A stretch of 33,270 nt of DNA from Candidatus Odyssella sp. (GTDB taxonomy: Bacteria > Pseudomonadota > Alphaproteobacteria > Bin65), in assembly GCA_016792765.1 (NCBI GenBank), contig JAEULD010000082.1, forward strand, positions 1 through 33,270, given 5' to 3'. Below are positions 30,799 to 33,270 of this stretch, piece by piece. Below the pieces are notes generated by a model, which was given only the letters and a program-made list of their open reading frames with translations, searched no databases and was not told where the DNA came from. How positions within the stretch are numbered: position 1 is the stretch's first letter; the number at the start of each line of letters is the position of its first letter. The translations under genes were made by a program, and so were the position numbers.

Positions 30799-31719
30799 CT
30801 ACTCCGCCGCCTCGTAATTCGCGCCGAAATCCTCGGGCGTCTTGGGGCCCCAGACGTAGAGCGAATCCTCGGGCGGCCAGTTCTTCGTCTCCCAGGTGCC
30901 GCCGTCGGGGATGAAGTCGATGTCGCAGAAATACTCGACGAGGCTGTTCCACGGATCGCGCACGTAGTGGAAGAAATTCGAGCCGATCACGTGGCGGCCG
31001 AAGCCCCAGCCGTCGCGATAGCCCTTGTCGAGCAGATGGGCGGCGCCCATGCCGATCTCGTCGATGTTGGCCACCTCGAAGCTCGCATGGTGGAAGCCCG
31101 GCCTGTCGCTCGCGATGAAGCCGAAGATGTGGTGGTCGCTGCCGCCGTGGCCGCGCATGAACGCCACGATGTCCTGCGAGCGGTCGGACAGGATGAGGCC
31201 GACGATGCGCGTGTAGAAATCGATCATCGTCGCGATCTGCGGCGTGAAGCGCAGCGTGTGGCCGAGCCGCGTCGGCTGCACCTTCATGCCGCGCTGCGGG
31301 TGGCCGGGCTTGCCCACCCGGTTGAGGTGGCCGGCGTTGTTGATCTTGAATTCGGGAACGCTGCGCCAGCGCGCCGCTTCGGCCGCGCGCACGTTCACGA
31401 GCAGGCCGTCGGGGTCGCGGAACCAAAGGCCGTCGCCGGGCGTCTCGCTGGGCGGGTCGAGCAGGCGCACGCCGGCGCCCTCGAGCCGCTTCTCGAGCGC
31501 CGCCAGCTCGCCGGCGCGGGTGGCGAAGCACACGTGGTGCATCGACTTCTTCTTGCCTTCGACGAGCACGACCTGATCCTGGTCGCGCCCGAGGCAGCGC
31601 ATGACCAGCGTGTTGCCGCCGCCGCGGCCCTCTTCGAGCCCGAAATCGGCGTAGAATTTCCGCGCCACGGAAAGATCGGGCACGGTCAGCGAGATGTGGT
31701 GCAGCGAACGCACGGTCAT
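30799..31719 (-). CDS. Type I extradiol (catechol 2,3-) dioxygenase
   Basis: 306 residues from the ATG at 31719, chosen because GAGGAGAC precedes it; an in-frame ATG at 31794 would add 25 unlikely residues. Two vicinal-oxygen-chelate halves are visible. The N-terminal module begins LHHISLTVPDLSVARKFYAD; the catalytic C-terminal module carries the 2-His-1-carboxylate site: H154 (LGHTLRF), H210 or H211 (FHHASFEV) and E262 (VEYFCD). The spacing fits BphC/XylE-type enzymes, which cleave catechols next to the hydroxyls using Fe(II). A second ring-opening enzyme in the window, but in a different operon from the nicX-like gene. The aromatic substrate is unknown. Confidence 0.88.
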   Translation of the reverse strand: MTVRSLHHISLTVPDLSVARKFYADFGLEEGRGGGNTLVMRCLGRDQDQVVLVEGKKKSMHHVCFATRAGELAALEKRLEGAGVRLLDPPSETPGDGLWFRDPDGLLVNVRAAEAARWRSVPEFKINNAGHLNRVGKPGHPQRGMKVQPTRLGHTLRFTPQIATMIDFYTRIVGLILSDRSQDIVAFMRGHGGSDHHIFGFIASDRPGFHHASFEVANIDEIGMGAAHLLDKGYRDGWGFGRHVIGSNFFHYVRDPWNSLVEYFCDIDFIPDGGTWETKNWPPEDSLYVWGPKTPEDFGANYEAAE

Positions 31720-31764
31720 GGTCGTCTCCTCGAGCGCGGGCGGCCGCCGGCGCGGCCCGGGCCG

Positions 31765-31794
31765 ATCATAGGCGGAGCGGGGCGGCTTCGTCAT
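31765..31794 (-). promoter_or_regulatory. Putative promoter of the extradiol dioxygenase gene
   Basis: On the minus strand ATGACG (31794-31789), an 18-bp spacer and TATGAT (31770-31765), the latter 5/6 to consensus. It would start transcription about 40 nt before the ATG at 31719. A 16-bp GC palindrome (31795-31810) lies just upstream, after the transporter permease stop. Confidence 0.35.
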
Positions 31795-31824
31795 CCGCGG
31801 CGCGCCGCGGCCGGGCCGGGCGCG

Positions 31825-32586
31825 TCAGCGACCGCGCCGGTGCGCCCAGCCGGTGATGCGCATCTCGAGCCACGCGAACACGACGTACATCAGCATCGCC
31901 AGGATGCTGACCACGACGAGGCCGGCGAAGACCAGCGCCATCCGGTTCGACGACGAGGCCGACATCATCAGGTAGCCGATGCCGAGATTGGAGGCGACGG
32001 TTTCCGAGATCACCGAGCCCACGAAGGCCAGCGTGATCGAGACCTTGAGCGAGGCGAAGAAGAACGGCATCGAGCGCGGCAGGCCCACCTTCTTGAGGAT
32101 GTCGAGCCGCGAGGCGCCGAGCGCGCGCAGCACGTCCTCCAATTCCGGCTCCAGCGTGGCCAGGCCGGTGGCGACGTTGACGACGATCGGGAAGAACGAG
32201 ATCAGGAACGCGGTGAGGATCGCGGGGATCGTGCCGATGCCGAACCACACGATCAGGATCGGCACGAACGCGACCTTGGGGATGCTGTTGAACGCCACCA
32301 GCAGCGGATAGGTGGCGGAATAGAGCCACGGGCTCGAGCCCACGGCCACGCCGAGCGCGAGCCCGAAAACCACGCCGATGCCGAACCCGGCCACCGTCGT
32401 GAGCAAGGTCTGCAGCGAATGCTGGCGGATCGGCCCCGCATACTCGATCAGCGCATGCCAGACCTGGATCGGGCTCGGGAAGATGAACTCGTCGATCGAG
32501 AACGCGCTGCACACCGCCTGCCACAGGACGAGCAGGCCGGCCGTCATCAGCCACGGCGCCGCCCGGGTGGACTTGAGCCAGCTCAT
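31825..32586 (-). CDS. ABC transporter permease, SsuC/TauC type
   Basis: 253 residues, ATG at 32586 overlapping the ATPase stop (ATGA). Six hydrophobic segments are present, with the BPD-type inner-membrane signature region VLRALGASRLDILKKVGLPRSMPFFFASLKVSITLAFVGSV including the EAA-like loop. The family transports sulfonates, nitrate, taurine, thiamine-precursor pyrimidines or phthalate-like aromatics. The neighbouring extradiol dioxygenase makes an aromatic acid or sulfonate a reasonable guess, not more. The binding protein is not in the window and probably lies beyond the right edge. Confidence 0.9.
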   Translation of the reverse strand: MSWLKSTRAAPWLMTAGLLVLWQAVCSAFSIDEFIFPSPIQVWHALIEYAGPIRQHSLQTLLTTVAGFGIGVVFGLALGVAVGSSPWLYSATYPLLVAFNSIPKVAFVPILIVWFGIGTIPAILTAFLISFFPIVVNVATGLATLEPELEDVLRALGASRLDILKKVGLPRSMPFFFASLKVSITLAFVGSVISETVASNLGIGYLMMSASSSNRMALVFAGLVVVSILAMLMYVVFAWLEMRITGWAHRRGR

Positions 32587-33270
32587 CGCGCCGGCTCCGC
32601 CGGCTTGCGCACCTTGCCGATCCGCTCGCGCAGATCGTGGACGAGCTTGATGAAGCCGTCCGAGTACGTCACCTCGAGGTCGCGCGGGCGCGCGAGCTCG
32701 ATCGGCTTGCGCACGAGGATGCGGCCGGGCCGCGCGCTCATCACGAACACCGTGTCGGCCAGGAACACGGCCTCGCGCAGGTCGTGCGTGACGAGGATGA
32801 CCGTGAACGGCTTCGCCGCCCAGAGATCGCGCAGCACGCACCACAATTCCTCGCGCGTGAACGCGTCGAGCGCGGCGAACGGCTCGTCGAGCATCAGCAG
32901 CTGCGGCTCGTGGATCAGCGCGCGGCAGATCGAGGCGCGCTGCTGCATGCCGCCCGAAAGCTGCCACGGGAACTTGTCGGCGTGCTCGGCGAGGCCCACG
33001 GTCTTGAGGAGCGCCATCGCGCGGTCGGCATACTCGCCGCGCTTCTTCGCGGCGAACGTCCGGCGATAGGGCTCGACGACCTCGAGCGGCAGCAGCACGT
33101 TGTCGAGCGTCGTGCGCCAGGGCAGCAAGGTCGGGTTCTGGAACGCCATGCCCACGATCTTGAGCGGCCCGGCCACGGCGCCGCCGGCCACTTCGACGCG
33201 GCCGCGCGTGGGCTTCCGCAAGCCCGAGCACAGCTTCATCATCGTGGACTTGCCGCAGCCGCTCGGCCCC
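32583..33270 (-). CDS. ABC transporter ATPase, SsuB/TauB type (5' end missing)
   Basis: The frame runs from the TGA at 32583 to the window edge, 228 complete codons. The first visible residues are GPSGCGKSTMMKL, the Walker A, so about 40 N-terminal residues are missing; the ATG at 33242 is internal, not the start. Then AFQNPTLLPWRTTLDNVLLPLE (Q-loop), signature LSGGMQQRASICRAL, Walker B LLMLDEPFAALDAFTRE and H-loop ILVTHDLREAVFLAD. This is the nitrate/sulfonate/taurine-type ATPase. It is coupled to the permease by an ATGA overlap. Confidence 0.92.
   Translation of the reverse strand, partial: GPSGCGKSTMMKLCSGLRKPTRGRVEVAGGAVAGPLKIVGMAFQNPTLLPWRTTLDNVLLPLEVVEPYRRTFAAKKRGEYADRAMALLKTVGLAEHADKFPWQLSGGMQQRASICRALIHEPQLLMLDEPFAALDAFTREELWCVLRDLWAAKPFTVILVTHDLREAVFLADTVFVMSARPGRILVRKPIELARPRDLEVTYSDGFIKLVHDLRERIGKVRKPAEPAR

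Noticed and set aside
31795..31810. 16-bp GC palindrome after the SsuC/TauC-type gene as a terminator
   Set aside because: It has no loop and no T-run; in such GC-rich DNA, a short palindrome of this kind can arise by chance.
33242..33270. ATG at 33242 as start of the last ABC ATPase
   Set aside because: The Walker A motif GPSGCGKST is encoded immediately upstream in frame, so the gene continues past the window edge.
1..33270. CRISPR arrays, tRNA/rRNA genes, insertion sequences, transposases or integrases
   Set aside because: None seen: no regularly spaced repeats, no cloverleaf-like sequence noticed, and no recombinase motifs in any frame.

Overview
The window is about 33 kb of very GC-rich DNA with strong G/C third-position bias, tightly packed operons and start/stop overlaps of the ATGA or GTGA kind. 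Gene content (TRAP and branched-chain-type ABC transporters, molybdenum hydroxylase, MmgE/PrpD, several amidase-signature enzymes) and a 30657-30769 palindrome resembling repeats I recall from Bradyrhizobium/Rhodopseudomonas-type genomes suggest an alphaproteobacterium, probably Rhizobiales or a relative. This is inference; there is no rRNA or tRNA here.

Layout. 1-2769 (minus): a TRAP transporter dctP-dctQ-dctM, with dctM cut by the window edge. 2865-5395 (minus): an iron-alcohol-dehydrogenase/maleylacetate-reductase-like gene followed by an MmgE/PrpD gene. 5459-8281 (plus): a small GatC/AtzG-like protein, an amidase and a dihydroorotate-dehydrogenase-like flavoprotein. 8289-22795 (minus): 14 consecutive genes that look like one operon, in transcription order 2,5-dihydroxypyridine-dioxygenase-like (NicX family), CoxG-like, the FAD, Fe-S and molybdopterin subunits of a hydroxylase, alpha/beta-hydrolase, TRZ/ATZ amidohydrolase, arginine-deiminase-family enzyme, a five-gene Liv-type ABC transporter and an amidase. 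22914-24377 (plus): TetR and LuxR-type regulators. 24486-30603 (plus): an amidase with its own amide/urea-type ABC transporter, including a fused permease-ATPase. 30799-33270 (minus): an extradiol dioxygenase, then a SsuBC/TauBC-type transporter cut by the right edge.

How it fits together (inference). The large operon reads as uptake plus degradation of a nitrogen heterocycle: import by the Liv system, hydrolytic removal of an exocyclic nitrogen group (TRZ/ATZ and/or deiminase-family enzyme), ring hydroxylation by the Mo enzyme, oxygenolytic ring opening by the NicX homologue, deformylation by the alpha/beta-hydrolase and amide hydrolysis by the amidases. The usual nicotinate partners NicC, NicF and NicE are not in the window, so the substrate is probably not plain nicotinate. 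The TRAP system, Fe-ADH-like and MmgE/PrpD proteins may handle the resulting C4 or related acids.

Regulation. The same inverted repeat, TACCGA-N7-TCGGTA, lies in the nicX/tetR divergent promoter and immediately downstream of the dctP -10 box. A looser relative occupies the equivalent place in front of the DHODH-like gene. This suggests that the TetR protein encoded here controls several transcription units of the island.
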